A DNA stretch of 64,000 bases from Streptomyces sp. NBS 14/10 (GCF_002224125.1 NZ_NCSM01000004.1:364130-428129); one strand, 5' to 3'; positions 1-9,417 are shown, numbered from the stretch's first letter. Notes: generated from the letters alone by a model not told the origin. Numbers and translations are program-made.

Positions 1-246
1 CCGGGCCAGGGCCAGCACTTCGGCTGCCGCGTCGACCGCCGTCACCGACCGCGCCCGCGCCGCGAGCCTCGGGGTCCACTGGCCCGTGCCACAGGCCAAC
101 TCCAGCACATCCCCGGCGATCGGGAGATCGTCGACGACGGTCAGCAACGTCCGCAGCTCTTCGCGCTCCGCGTAGGGCCGGTCGTATTGGGCCGCGCCTG
201 CCCGGTAGTAGGCCCTTTGCTCTGCCAGCAGGGCGTCGTCGTCCAT
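1..246 (-). CDS. Class I SAM-dependent methyltransferase (partial, runs off the left edge)
   Basis: The first 82 residues are visible, starting with ATG at 246. A short helical lead with RAYYR is followed by the SAM-binding motif I, LELACGTGQW, at about residues 50-59, and then by an acidic beta-strand end, TAVDAAAEV, where the SAM ribose is normally held. This is the standard N-terminus of a small class I methyltransferase of the UbiE/Methyltransf_25 type. The substrate cannot be judged because the C-terminal half lies outside the window. It is on the same strand as the fucosidase upstream, but a 73-bp gap with an inverted repeat separates them, so joint transcription is doubtful. Confidence 0.85.
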   Translation of the reverse strand, partial: MDDDALLAEQRAYYRAGAAQYDRPYAEREELRTLLTVVDDLPIAGDVLELACGTGQWTPRLAARARSVTAVDAAAEVLALAR

Positions 247-261
247 ATGCGTGTCCCTCTC

Positions 262-285
262 GTCCGTGGCTTGGTCGCCACGGAC
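262..285 (-). terminator. Inverted repeat between fucosidase and methyltransferase
   Basis: Nine-base arms GTCCGTGGC and GCCACGGAC flank a 6-base loop. The repeat lies 35 bases beyond the fucosidase stop and just before the methyltransferase start. It could be a terminator for the fucosidase transcript or an operator for the methyltransferase. No T-run follows, so the assignment is tentative. Confidence 0.45.
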
Positions 286-319
286 ACTGTCGGCCTTCAC
301 CTTTGGGCAAGGTCAAGCG

Positions 320-2251
320 TCACGAGGGGCTGAGGGAGGACGGCGCGACCGTACGGTACAGGCCCACCGTCGCCAGCTGCGGCGTGGCGCGTGCGGCCAG
401 GACGCGGATCCGGACCCGGTCGGTGCGCACCGGGGCGTTCAGCACCAGGATCCGGCTGTAGCCGACGGTCGTACCGCTCGCCGCCTGCACCCAGCCGGTG
501 CCGTTCCAGGTGTCCACCGCGAACTCCTCGACCCGCTGGCCCCGGTTGATGTTCTCGCGGAGCAGGATCTGGTCGAAGCTCTGCGCCCGGGGCAGGTCCA
601 GGACCACGCTGCCCGTGGTGGCCTGGCCCGCCGGGGACCAGCCGGTGGACAGGTCCTCGTCGGACAGCGCGGCGCCCGTCGGGTCCTTTCCGGGCGCCAG
701 CAGATTGGTGCGGTAGGTGTCGCGGACGGCCGTGCCGAAGGAGGTGAGTGAGGCGAGGTCGGCGTCGGCGATCCGCCCGTCCGTGCCGGGCGGCGCGTTG
801 AGCAGCATCACGGCGTTGCGTCCGACGGACCGCCGGTACTTGTCGACCAGCTCGGCCGCCGACTGCGGCCGCTCGCCGGGATGGTAGAACCAGCCGGGCC
901 TGATCGAGGAGTCCGCCTCGGCCGGGAACCACTGCAGATAGCGCACATCGGACCGGCCGAGCACCGCCCGGGAACCGATGTCCTCGGCCCATGCGCCACC
1001 GGGGATCAGCCCCTCGTTGTGCGCCGTGTCCGGGTCGCCCGTCGCCGGTACGACGCTCCACTCGCCGGTCCGCGCGACGCCAGCCTCGTTGCCCACCCAC
1101 CGGGTGCCCTGCGGCCCGGCGAAGACCACGGTGTCCGGCGACAGCGCCTTGATCATCGCGAACCAGGTGGTGAAGTCGTACTTCTCGCTGATCCCCGAAC
1201 CGGCCCATGGATTGGCGCCGTCCAGCCACAGCTCGTCGATCGGCCCGTACTGGGTGAACAGTTCGTAGAGCTGGTTCAGGTAGTAGGCGTTGTAGTCGTC
1301 CTCGACGACCTCGAACGTCGGCAGGGTGCCCCGCGCCACCGCGCGGGCCCGGTCGTCGCCGGGGACCAGGGTCGGGATCGTACGCGCCGTGGGCGTGCTG
1401 GAGTTGCCGTACCGGCTCTGGCCGGCCGGGCTCGCGGGCGCGTCCTCCAGCGTGGCCTTCTCGGCGGTCGAGCGCGAGTCGGCCGGTTTGGCCTTGATCG
1501 CCGGGATGTAGGTGTCCTTGTGCCACGCCCGGGGCAGTTCGGCCCCGTCTGACGGCGACAGATAGATCCCCACCCGCAGCCCCGCCGCACGGGCCGCGCG
1601 GACGTATGTGCCGAGGATGTCCCCGCCCTGCCGTTCGCAGCCCGCCTCCCGGGCCCGCCAGTACGCGGAGGGGTCGGTGTCACGCTTCTGCGCGGCCGCG
1701 GCCCGGGCGGCGGTGGTCTCCCCGGCCTGGGCGCAGCCCGCGGTGCTGACCCACCAAGGGCTGGCGACCACGGAGTGGTTGCTGTAGCGGGTGGGGTAGA
1801 GCACGAAGCCGTCGTGGTGCTTGGCGGTGAAGATGACCTGCTTGGCCCCCATCGCCCGGTACGCACGCATCCACTGGTCCACATCGACGTTCGACGGGGC
1901 GAAGCGTGACTCCTTCTCCATGCCCGAGCCCCACTCGCGGTCGGTGAAGGTGTTCATCCCGAAGTGGGTGAAGCCGACGATGCCGCGCTGTTGCCAGGCC
2001 ACCTGGGACGGGCGCGGCACGATGTTCGCGGCCTTCTCGACGATCCGCGCCGGACTGTCGCACTCCTCCACGGACATGACCGGCGCGGGTGTTACGGGCT
2101 CCTGACACCCCGTTGCGCCGCTTGCCTCGTTGGCCGCGGCAGCCGTGGCGGTCGCGGGCGGCAGGGCCGCCACCCCGGTCAGCGCCGCGATCGCGGCGGC
2201 GATCATGGCGCGGCGCAGACCGCTTCTCCTCGAGCGTCGGAACAGATTCAT
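320..2251 (-). CDS. Secreted alpha-L-fucosidase, GH29, with C-terminal discoidin-like domain
   Basis: A 643-residue exported enzyme predicted to release terminal L-fucose from glycans. Residues 1-40 are a signal peptide (arginine-rich start, then an Ala/Leu core). The GH29 barrel carries FTAKHHDGF near residue 145 and the expected nucleophile Asp in ELWLDGANP near residue 344. The last 110 residues, with WSPAG, VVLDLP and a closing beta-rich stretch, resemble an F5/8 type C carbohydrate-binding domain. An open frame continues upstream to 2875, but homology and the signal peptide begin at the ATG at 2251. It is divergent from the GH20 hexosaminidase, so the two probably share a promoter region and attack the same host or fungal glycans. 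Confidence 0.9.
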   Translation of the reverse strand: MNLFRRSRRSGLRRAMIAAAIAALTGVAALPPATATAAAANEASGATGCQEPVTPAPVMSVEECDSPARIVEKAANIVPRPSQVAWQQRGIVGFTHFGMNTFTDREWGSGMEKESRFAPSNVDVDQWMRAYRAMGAKQVIFTAKHHDGFVLYPTRYSNHSVVASPWWVSTAGCAQAGETTAARAAAAQKRDTDPSAYWRAREAGCERQGGDILGTYVRAARAAGLRVGIYLSPSDGAELPRAWHKDTYIPAIKAKPADSRSTAEKATLEDAPASPAGQSRYGNSSTPTARTIPTLVPGDDRARAVARGTLPTFEVVEDDYNAYYLNQLYELFTQYGPIDELWLDGANPWAGSGISEKYDFTTWFAMIKALSPDTVVFAGPQGTRWVGNEAGVARTGEWSVVPATGDPDTAHNEGLIPGGAWAEDIGSRAVLGRSDVRYLQWFPAEADSSIRPGWFYHPGERPQSAAELVDKYRRSVGRNAVMLLNAPPGTDGRIADADLASLTSFGTAVRDTYRTNLLAPGKDPTGAALSDEDLSTGWSPAGQATTGSVVLDLPRAQSFDQILLRENINRGQRVEEFAVDTWNGTGWVQAASGTTVGYSRILVLNAPVRTDRVRIRVLAARATPQLATVGLYRTVAPSSLSPS

Positions 2252-2342
2252 CGGATGTGTTCGCCTCTCGATGCCGTGACACCGGTCATGGCCGACGAGA
2301 GTAGTAAGCGTGTTCGCTGCTGGGAAGTGGGTAACAACCCTC

Positions 2343-4367
2343 ATGCCGATGGACACAGTGATCCAACGAATGCGCGCCGCGCGAAGACACCGCCGCTGGG
2401 CCGTCTGCCTTCTGGCTGCCCTGGCCCTGTTCGTACCGCCGGCCCTGCCGGCCTCGGCGCACACCCCCGCGTCCGCCGCTGCCGCCCCCACCGCCACCAC
2501 GCCGGAAGTGATACCGGCCCTGACGGGGTGGACCGCCGGATCCGGCACCCTCCAGCTGCGGCAGGGCTCCCGTATCGTCGCGCCCGCGGCCACACGGGCC
2601 CCGGCCAAACAGGCCCCGGTCAAACGCGCCCAGACCGACGCGGCCACCTTCGCCGACGACCTGGCCGCCGCCACCGGCCTCAAACTGCCCGTGGTCACCG
2701 GGGGAGAGCCCCGCGCCGGCGATCTGGTCCTGCGCCTCGACCCCGGCGCCCGGGAACTCGGCGCGGAGGGATACGAACTTCTCGTCTCCGACGCCGTCCG
2801 GATCACCGGAGCGACCGACGACGGGCTGTTCCTCGGCACCCGCACCGTGCTGCAGATGCTCCACGGCCAGACCACAGTGCCGCGCGGCCGGACGGTCGAC
2901 GTCCCCCAATACCCCGAGCGCGGTGTGGGAGTGTGCGCCTGCTACATCCACATCTCGATGCCCTGGTTCGAGCGGCTGATGCGGGAGATGTCGTATCTGA
3001 AGCTCAACCAGCTGTGGATCGAGGCGAAAGTCGCCAGCGACGACTACCCGAAGACCAAGTTCTGGGGCTACTACACCAAGGACGAGATACGACAGCTCTC
3101 GGCCATGGCGAAGAAGTACCACATCACCCTCGTACCCGAGATCAACTCACCCGGACACATCGACCCCTATCTGCAGAACCACTCCGAACTGCAACTCACC
3201 GACTCCTCCGGGACCAAGTCACCCTCGCGGCTGGACATCACCCGGCCCGAGGCCTACGCCTTCTACACCGGGCTCCTCGACGAGGCCCTGACCGTCTGGG
3301 ACACCCCGTACTGGCACATGGGCGCCGACGAGTACATGCTCGGCTCCGACTACGCCGCCTACCCGCAGATAGCCGCCTACGCGAAGGCGAAATACGGCGC
3401 GTCGGCCACCCCGCAGGACGCGTTCATCGACTTCGTCAACCGCGTCAACGCCCATGTGCGGGCCGACGGCAGAACCCTGCGGATCTGGAACGACGGACTG
3501 ACCGGCGACAACACCATCCCCCTCGACAAGAACATCGACGTCGAGCACTGGACCCCCGAGGCCGAGCAGCCGCCCTCCGCGCTCCTCGCACAGGGCCACC
3601 AGGTCATGAACTCCGCCTACTCCCTCTATCTGATCCGCGGCGGCTCGAAAATGAGAACCCAGGCCCTGTACGACAGCGACTGGACACCCCTGCGCTTCGA
3701 GGGAGAGACACTGACCGGCGCCCAGCCCCAGGTCACCGGCGCCAAGATCACCATGTGGCCCGACTTCGCGTCCGAACAGACCGAGAACGAGGTCGAGGCC
3801 GACGCGTTCATGCCGCTGCGCTTCATCTCCCAGGCCACCTGGGGCAGCCCCAAACCCGCCGCGACCTACACCGGCTTCGCCGACCTCGCGGGCCGGCTCG
3901 GCCACGCCCCCGGCTGGAACAAAGTGACACGCCTCCCGCTGAAGGACGGCACCTACGCCCTCACCCTCCCCGACTCGACCAAGCGGCTGACCACGTCGGG
4001 CACCACGCAGGGAGCCCCGGCCAAACTGGTGGCCGACCCCGACGCGACCTGGGTGCTCTCGGCCACCCCCGACGGCTACTACCGCATCCGCGCGGTCCGC
4101 GGTGGCACCACCACCGGCAACTGCCTCGACATGGTCAGCGGCAGACGCTACCTCGGCGCACCACTGGAGGCGGGCGCCACCATCACCCAGCAGACCTGCT
4201 CGGACAACACCCGCACCCAGCGCTGGCAGCTGACCGCCAAGGGCGACACGGTGACCCTGGTCAACGCCATCTCCCAACTCGCCCTCGCCCAGAACACCGA
4301 CGGCCTGGCCGTCCAGATGCCCCCGGACACCCAGCCACCGACCGCGCTGCGCCCGGTGGCCAGGTAG
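2343..4367 (+). CDS. Secreted beta-N-acetylhexosaminidase, GH20, with ricin-like tail
   Basis: About 674 residues. A signal peptide of roughly 45 residues ends near ALPASAHT. A GH20b-like N-terminal alpha/beta domain (to about residue 180) precedes the catalytic barrel. Landmarks are RGVGVCACYIH at the barrel entry, LVPEINSPGH, and the catalytic Asp-Glu pair in HMGADEYML (residues 329-330). The last 130 residues, with NCLDMV and TQRWQL, look like a partial ricin-type beta-trefoil lectin module. The product would remove terminal GlcNAc or GalNAc outside the cell. The start is uncertain: ATGs at 2343 and 2349 are both possible, and the 2310 frame start adds a poor leader. A strong terminator follows the stop. 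Confidence 0.9.
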   Translation: MPMDTVIQRMRAARRHRRWAVCLLAALALFVPPALPASAHTPASAAAAPTATTPEVIPALTGWTAGSGTLQLRQGSRIVAPAATRAPAKQAPVKRAQTDAATFADDLAAATGLKLPVVTGGEPRAGDLVLRLDPGARELGAEGYELLVSDAVRITGATDDGLFLGTRTVLQMLHGQTTVPRGRTVDVPQYPERGVGVCACYIHISMPWFERLMREMSYLKLNQLWIEAKVASDDYPKTKFWGYYTKDEIRQLSAMAKKYHITLVPEINSPGHIDPYLQNHSELQLTDSSGTKSPSRLDITRPEAYAFYTGLLDEALTVWDTPYWHMGADEYMLGSDYAAYPQIAAYAKAKYGASATPQDAFIDFVNRVNAHVRADGRTLRIWNDGLTGDNTIPLDKNIDVEHWTPEAEQPPSALLAQGHQVMNSAYSLYLIRGGSKMRTQALYDSDWTPLRFEGETLTGAQPQVTGAKITMWPDFASEQTENEVEADAFMPLRFISQATWGSPKPAATYTGFADLAGRLGHAPGWNKVTRLPLKDGTYALTLPDSTKRLTTSGTTQGAPAKLVADPDATWVLSATPDGYYRIRAVRGGTTTGNCLDMVSGRRYLGAPLEAGATITQQTCSDNTRTQRWQLTAKGDTVTLVNAISQLALAQNTDGLAVQMPPDTQPPTALRPVAR

Positions 4368-4386
4368 CGAACGCCGCACACGCGGT

Positions 4387-4428
4387 GGCGCCGTGCAGCA
4401 CACGGCCGACGGCCTGCTGCACGGCGCC
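4387..4428 (+). terminator. Rho-independent-type hairpin after GH20 gene
   Basis: Perfect 14-base arms, GGCGCCGTGCAGCA and TGCTGCACGGCGCC, flank a 14-base loop that itself holds a GGCC/GGCC pair. It begins 20 bases after the hexosaminidase stop. The opposite-strand gene ends at 4444, so the hairpin can serve both converging genes. Confidence 0.8.
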
Positions 4429-4443
4429 GCGCCTCATGAGGGG

Positions 4444-4656
4444 TCAGTCGGGCAGGGGCACGCGGATGACGGGATCGAAAGGGTGCTTGTTGAAACCGGT
4501 CCGCAGATTGCGGCAGCCCGTCCGCGTGCACATGAAGAATTCTTCGACGCTCTTCCGCCCTGTGCGGTTCTTGAGCCAGACCTTCTCCCCGGCCGTGAGT
4601 CGACGGTGCTGCTCATCGGATTGGCAGGTGTAGCAGTACATCTTGGGGTCCGGCAC
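4444..4656 (-). CDS. Small zinc-ribbon-like protein, function unknown
   Basis: Seventy residues starting at GTG 4656, chosen because AGGAGG sits just upstream; an internal ATG at 4641 is the alternative. Two cysteine pairs, CYTC near the N-terminus and CTRTGC in the middle, would form a zinc ribbon. The rest is basic and polar (KVWLKNRTGRKSVEEFF). No function is recognised. It is convergent with the GH20 gene. Confidence 0.6.
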   Translation of the reverse strand: MPDPKMYCYTCQSDEQHRRLTAGEKVWLKNRTGRKSVEEFFMCTRTGCRNLRTGFNKHPFDPVIRVPLPD

Positions 4657-4755
4657 GACACCTCCTGAAAGCGGCAAACAGGCCAACGTGAGCATATGAA
4701 GCCCGTTGGGTCACGGAAAGTGCGCAACCGGACAACTCGGCGCGCTCGCCCGGGA

Positions 4756-4920
4756 CTAGCCGACGTGGACCGTGGCGACGCCCTCGGCGGGCAGGGTGAG
4801 GGTGAAGCGGGCGACATCGGTTCCGCAGTCTGCCTTGAGTTCGAGAGGCCGGCTCACGACGTCGCTCGCGTTCTCGATGTCACGCAGTTGCCGACGGGTC
4901 GGATACTCCGGCGAGCCGAG
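4756..4920 (-). pseudogene. C-terminal relic of a GH39-type beta-xylosidase
   Basis: Fifty-four codons end in a proper TAG but have no start or catalytic region. The translation contains YPTRRQLRDIENAS and RPLELK, followed by a beta-strand pair ending VATVHVG. This resembles the C-terminal beta-sandwich of GH39 xylan beta-xylosidases. The open frame stops where a ROK fragment begins on the other strand, so a deletion probably joined the two. The family assignment rests on a short segment. Confidence 0.5.
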
Positions 4921-5090
4921 CTCGAGGCACGCTCGGCCCCGCCGCCGCTCCCGTCATGGAGGGGCTTCACGACGGGTTGCGCCGCCACATGCCCGACGGG
5001 GCCTATCGCGCGCTGACCATCACCCTCGGCCGGCTCGCCGAAAACGCCGAACTCCTCGGAGCCGCGCATCTCGCACGAGCCCCGATGTAG
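4920..5090 (+). pseudogene. C-terminal relic of a ROK-family regulator or kinase
   Basis: Fifty-six codons without a start, ending in TAG at 5088-5090. The pattern APVMEGLHDGLRRH, then ALTITLGRL, then ENAELLGAAHLA matches the usual end of ROK proteins, where a strand is followed by a G-x-x-A-x-L-LGA-A helix. It abuts the beta-xylosidase relic head to head. ROK regulators often neighbour glycosidase genes, which supports a lost sugar-use locus here. Confidence 0.5.
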
Positions 5091-5117
5091 CTGCCACCCG
5101 GTGGTGCGAGTGGGCGA

Positions 5118-7397
5118 TCAGCCCGAGCTCGCGATCACCAGCCTCGCCCCCTGCGTCCGGTCGGACGAGGGCCCGGTCTCCACCAGAAGTTCCCCCGGTT
5201 CGACGGCGAGGCCGAGGTCCCGGGTGACGGAGCCGAGGGTGTCGGCGTCGATCTCGAACACGGCGTCGGCCTCCTCCCCGGGACCCAGGTCGAGCCGGGC
5301 GAAGCCGCGCAGCTCGCGTATGCGGGGCCACGAGGACCCGCCCGACAGCCGCCGTACGTAGAGCTGGACCGTCTCGCGTACCGGCCGCTCCCCGGTGTTG
5401 CGCACGCTGACCCGGCAGGTGAGGGCGGGATCGTCCGGGGTCACCCGGGCGCGTGACAGCCGTGGTGGCGAGTAGGCGACGGTGGTGTACGACAGGCCGT
5501 GGCCGAAGGCGTATCGGGCGGTGGCGGGCTGGTCCACATAGCCGCGGTAGCCGTGATCCTTGGCGTTGTAGAACACGGGCAGTTGGGCGGCCGAGCTCGG
5601 CACCGACACCGGCAGCCGCCCCTCCGGCTCCGCCGCGCCGAACAACACGTCGGCGACGGCCCGGCCGCCCCACGGGCCCGGGTACCAGACGCTCAGCACG
5701 GCGCCCGCGGTGCCGGGAAGGTCGGGCACGGCGTGCGGACGGCCCTGTACGAGCACCACGACGACCGGCACGCCCGTGGCCGCCACCGCGTCCACAAGCG
5801 CCAACTGCCCCTCGGGAAGGCGCAGCTCGGCCAGGTCGACGCCCTCTCCGCAGGTCATGTCCACTGGGTTGGCGGAGGTGACGACGGCCGCGCCGTTGGA
5901 GTCGAAGACGGTGTCGCCCGACCGGGCGCTCGACCCGCCCAGCACGAGCACCGCGATGTCCGCCGCTGCCGCCACCGCGGTCGCCTCCGGGACACCGGAG
6001 AGGTCGCCGCCCACCAGATCGCACCCCCGCGCGTAGGTGACCTCGGTGTCCGGCGGGGCGGCCGACCGGATGCTGTCCAGCACCGTGACGTGGTGGGAGC
6101 CGGGCCGCTGCGGCGCGGTGTAGTCGCCGATCTGCTGGGCGATCGAGTCGGCGTTCGGGCCGAGGACGGCGATCCGGCGGGGCGATGGTGCGATCGGCAG
6201 GACCCCTCCGTCGTTGGCGAGCAGTGTGATCGACGCGCGGGCGATGCGCTCACTCAGCTCGCTCGGACCGGAGCGCTGGTCCCCAGGCGCTTCGGCATGC
6301 GCGGAAGGCCGGTCGAAGAGGCCCAGGCGGAACTTCAGGGCCAGGACCCGGGCCACGGCGGTGTCCAGGGTCCGCTCCGCGACGAGCCCCCGCTCGACCG
6401 CCTCGGCAAGCCGCGGATAGCAGGCGTCCCAGAGGCTCAGATCGCATCCGGCGTTCAGGGCCAGGGCACCCGCGGCCACCGGGTCCCCCGCGAGCCGGAC
6501 CAGACGGTCGACGGCGCAGCCGTCCGCCATGACGATCCCCTCGAACCGCCATTGGTCCCGAAGGAGTTCGGTCAGCAGCGTCGGGTTGGCGACACAGGGC
6601 AGGCCGTCGAACTCGTTGTAGGCCGCCATCACCCCGGCGGCGCCGGCCCGTACGCCCGCCCGGGCCGCCGCCAGATGGATCTCGTGCAACTCGCGGGCGC
6701 TCAGCTCGGTGGCCGCGCTGTTGCGCCCGCCGATGGTGGCCCCTTGGCCGGCGAAGTGCTTGAGCACGACGGCGACCCCGGCGCTGCGCATGCCCCGCAC
6801 CAACGCCTCGGTGAGCCGGGCCGCCAGATACGGGTCCTCGCCGAAGCACTCCTCCGCGCGGCCCCAGCGCGGGTCGCGCACCAGGTCGAGGGCCGAGACG
6901 AGTGCCACATGGCCGCCCCGGGCCCGTAGTTCCGCGCCGGCGGCGGCCGAGGCGGCCTCGTAGAGCTCGGGGTCCCAGGTGGCGCCGACGGCGAGGTTGA
7001 CCGGCAACACGGTGCCGTCCAGCGCCTGGTGGCCGTGCGGGACCTCCTCGACGAGGAGTACCGGAATCCCCAGCCGGGTGTTCTCCATGACGTGGCGCTG
7101 CACCGCGTCGGCCACCCGGGCCCCGTCCGCCGCCGTGATGCCGTCGCCGAAGCCGACGCCGGACCACGGGTCGGCCCGCTGCAGCCCGTACAGGGCTCCC
7201 ATACCGTCGTACGTGGCGACCTCGGCGTGGAAGGCGTCGGTGAGCCGGTGGCCGTCGGCCGTGCGCTCATAGGCGTCCCAGCCGTACATGCGCTGGTTGA
7301 CCTGGCCGACCTTCTCGGTGAGCGTCATACGCGCCAGCAGGTCGCGGACCCGCTCCGGCACGGGTGCGGACGGGTCGCGGTAGAGGGGGTCTGTCAC
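5118..7397 (-). CDS. Beta-glucosidase-like glycoside hydrolase, GH3
   Basis: About 759 residues with no signal peptide, so it acts in the cytoplasm on imported oligosaccharides. The GH3 N-domain includes KHFAGQG and the nucleophile Asp in GIVMADGCAV (about residue 292). A GH3 C-domain follows (IAVLGPNADS, YARGCDL, VLVQGRPH), then a fibronectin-III-like domain (VRNTGERPV to the end). The GTG at 7397 was chosen because GGAG lies 6 bases upstream and it sits 2 bases after the stop of the upstream gene, which implies translational coupling. It is the last gene of the sugar operon reading down from 13658. Likely substrates are beta-linked glucosides or xylosides. Confidence 0.9.
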   Translation of the reverse strand: MTDPLYRDPSAPVPERVRDLLARMTLTEKVGQVNQRMYGWDAYERTADGHRLTDAFHAEVATYDGMGALYGLQRADPWSGVGFGDGITAADGARVADAVQRHVMENTRLGIPVLLVEEVPHGHQALDGTVLPVNLAVGATWDPELYEAASAAAGAELRARGGHVALVSALDLVRDPRWGRAEECFGEDPYLAARLTEALVRGMRSAGVAVVLKHFAGQGATIGGRNSAATELSARELHEIHLAAARAGVRAGAAGVMAAYNEFDGLPCVANPTLLTELLRDQWRFEGIVMADGCAVDRLVRLAGDPVAAGALALNAGCDLSLWDACYPRLAEAVERGLVAERTLDTAVARVLALKFRLGLFDRPSAHAEAPGDQRSGPSELSERIARASITLLANDGGVLPIAPSPRRIAVLGPNADSIAQQIGDYTAPQRPGSHHVTVLDSIRSAAPPDTEVTYARGCDLVGGDLSGVPEATAVAAAADIAVLVLGGSSARSGDTVFDSNGAAVVTSANPVDMTCGEGVDLAELRLPEGQLALVDAVAATGVPVVVVLVQGRPHAVPDLPGTAGAVLSVWYPGPWGGRAVADVLFGAAEPEGRLPVSVPSSAAQLPVFYNAKDHGYRGYVDQPATARYAFGHGLSYTTVAYSPPRLSRARVTPDDPALTCRVSVRNTGERPVRETVQLYVRRLSGGSSWPRIRELRGFARLDLGPGEEADAVFEIDADTLGSVTRDLGLAVEPGELLVETGPSSDRTQGARLVIASSG

Positions 7398-7399
7398 TT

Positions 7400-9343
7400 T
7401 CAGCTCCAGCACTTCAGCTCAAGGACGCAGGCACCGTACGGGGCGAGTGTCACATCCGCGGTCGGCGCGCCGGACGTGAGGTCGTGCAGTGTGCCGTCGG
7501 CGACGGGGCGGACGGTGAGCTCCGCGGAGCTCTGGCTGACCAGCCAGACGAAGCGGCGCCCGTCCTGGTGGACGAGAACGTCCGCACCGACGTACGGGCT
7601 GTCGACCGTCACCGGGCGCCGGGCCCCGGCGACATCGGCGAGTGCCGCGTACAGCCGGTGGGTTTCCTCCGGGTTGACGCGGGCGGTGCGGGCGGCCATG
7701 TGTTCCAGGGGGTAGGTGGCCAGGACGGTACGGCCGGCTCCGGTGTCGCGCACCAGGAGGGCGGGTCGGCCGTGTGCGTCGACGGCGACGACACGGGCGT
7801 CGCGGGGGAGGACCGGCAGATACGCCCGGCTGTCCTCGTTGCCCGCGACGGGGAAGCGCAGGGTGTCTCCCGCGGTCAGCCCGCCGAAGTCGTCGGTGAA
7901 GGTCATCTCCAGGACATCGTCCTCGATGGGTTCGGCGACACCGTAGGAGAGCTGGAGCTCGACGCCGAACAGCCCGTCCAGGTCGTCGAACCACGGGCCG
8001 CGGGTGCCGGGGTGTTCGCCGGAGCAGAACGAGAGGTAGACGGTGGCGCCCTCGTGGGCGCGGTGTTCGAGCTCGCGCCGGGTGCGTGTGGTGAGCTGAC
8101 GGGTGGCCGGCAGCAGATACAGGGCCGCGTCGCCGGGCAGGCCGTCGGCCTCCCGGGTGAAGCCCACCGGCAGGTCGGCGGCGCGGGCCGCGACATAGCT
8201 CTGGTGCAGGGAAGTGAAGATCAGCGGTCGGTCGGCGGGCCGGCTGTAGGGGTAGCCGCGCTCCAGGAAGGCGGGTACGACCAGCGCCGCGTCCGCGTCG
8301 GCGCGTCGGCAGCGGGTGAAGTCCACAGCCCCCAACACCTTGGCGAACTCGGCGAGTTCGAGCAGCGGAGTCTTGGCGGCCCCGGTGCTGTCGGTGATGC
8401 CGAAGTGCATCTCGAAGGGGTGGTGGTCGTACGGCGAGCGGTCCCACAGATCGTCGTAGTCCGTGTTGTTCCAGGCGACCCAGCCCGTCGCTCCGCCGAG
8501 CAGCGAGTTGTGCAGGGTCTGCCGGTAGTAGACCGCCGCGTTCTCGGCGGACACCGTGTCCGTGGAGAGGCCGAACTCCTCCAGGACGACGGGGTGTCCG
8601 GTGACCGAGGCCAGTTCGCATTCGAAGGCGGCGCGCAGATGCTGACGGGGCCGGTCGGTGTCGGAGCGGTACACATGCGGGCCGACGAAGTCGACGTACT
8701 CGGCGGTCTCGCGCAGCGAGAAGCCGTTGTCGCGGCCGGTGACCTCGATGCCCCACGCGCCGTCGCCGAGGGAGACGGGCTGGGTGCCACCGGCGGCCCG
8801 TACGGCGTTGCACATGGCCTGCGCCCAGGCGGTCACCACCTCGGAGGAGGGCGGATCCACCTGGTAGACGCGGCCGTATCCCGGCATCTCATTGGTGATG
8901 AGCCAGCCCGTGACCGCCGGGTGGTCCTTGAAGCGGCGGGTCATCTGGGACACGAACCACGCCTGGCGGCCGACCATCCACACGTCCTCGTACAGATCGC
9001 GGCCCCCGCGCCAGGCCGGGTCCCAGTTCTCGCCCGACATGTGTCCGACGATGAAGGTGGGCACCGTCCCCATGCCCGTCTCGCTGTGGGCGTCGAGGAA
9101 GTCGCGGAAGTGTTCGCACAGGGCCTCGTCGATGCGGTGCGGTTGCGGATGGAAGTCGGGCCAGTAGAAGAACGACCGGGTCATGGTCAGGCCGTGCTCG
9201 TGCAGCACCCGCAGTTCCGCGCGGACCGTCTTGGGGTCGTAGTCGCGCCACATCAGGGGCCCGCCGGTGCGGGACCAGAAGTTGGCGCCGAGCCAGGGCA
9301 GGACGGCGGGGTGGTGGGTGAGCTGGGCGCTGTGGCGTCGCAT
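7400..9343 (-). CDS. Clan GH-A (GH5-like) glycosidase
   Basis: A 647-residue cytoplasmic protein. The first 300 residues form a clan A (beta/alpha)8 barrel with LGANFWSR, TRSFFYWPDF, the acid/base Glu in GWLITNEMPGYG (residue 152) and the nucleophile in PVVLEEFGLS (about residue 256). The C-terminal half (EELGRH-free, rich in Rossmann-like and beta-sandwich strands) resembles the trimerisation and C domains of GH42/GH5-like beta-galactosidases and beta-mannosidases. The ATG at 9343 is preferred over the upstream frame start because homology begins there. It is coupled to the GH3 gene downstream, so the two probably act in sequence on one imported beta-glycoside. The exact sugar is not evident. 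Confidence 0.8.
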   Translation of the reverse strand: MRRHSAQLTHHPAVLPWLGANFWSRTGGPLMWRDYDPKTVRAELRVLHEHGLTMTRSFFYWPDFHPQPHRIDEALCEHFRDFLDAHSETGMGTVPTFIVGHMSGENWDPAWRGGRDLYEDVWMVGRQAWFVSQMTRRFKDHPAVTGWLITNEMPGYGRVYQVDPPSSEVVTAWAQAMCNAVRAAGGTQPVSLGDGAWGIEVTGRDNGFSLRETAEYVDFVGPHVYRSDTDRPRQHLRAAFECELASVTGHPVVLEEFGLSTDTVSAENAAVYYRQTLHNSLLGGATGWVAWNNTDYDDLWDRSPYDHHPFEMHFGITDSTGAAKTPLLELAEFAKVLGAVDFTRCRRADADAALVVPAFLERGYPYSRPADRPLIFTSLHQSYVAARAADLPVGFTREADGLPGDAALYLLPATRQLTTRTRRELEHRAHEGATVYLSFCSGEHPGTRGPWFDDLDGLFGVELQLSYGVAEPIEDDVLEMTFTDDFGGLTAGDTLRFPVAGNEDSRAYLPVLPRDARVVAVDAHGRPALLVRDTGAGRTVLATYPLEHMAARTARVNPEETHRLYAALADVAGARRPVTVDSPYVGADVLVHQDGRRFVWLVSQSSAELTVRPVADGTLHDLTSGAPTADVTLAPYGACVLELKCWS

Positions 9344-9417
9344 GGTCCTTCTCGGATCTCGTGGTGCGGTGTGGGGGATGCTCGTGGATCTGCCGGGTGT
9401 CAGTGGCGCCGAGGGCA

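Noticed and set aside
1964..4633. An 889-codon rightward reading frame over the GH20 gene
   Set aside because: It is an Arg/Pro/His-rich shadow frame caused by high GC; the GH20 frame at 2343 has clear domain motifs.
5499..6929. A 476-codon rightward frame antisense to the GH3 gene
   Set aside because: No recognisable motif, and composition typical of the complementary frame of a high-GC gene.
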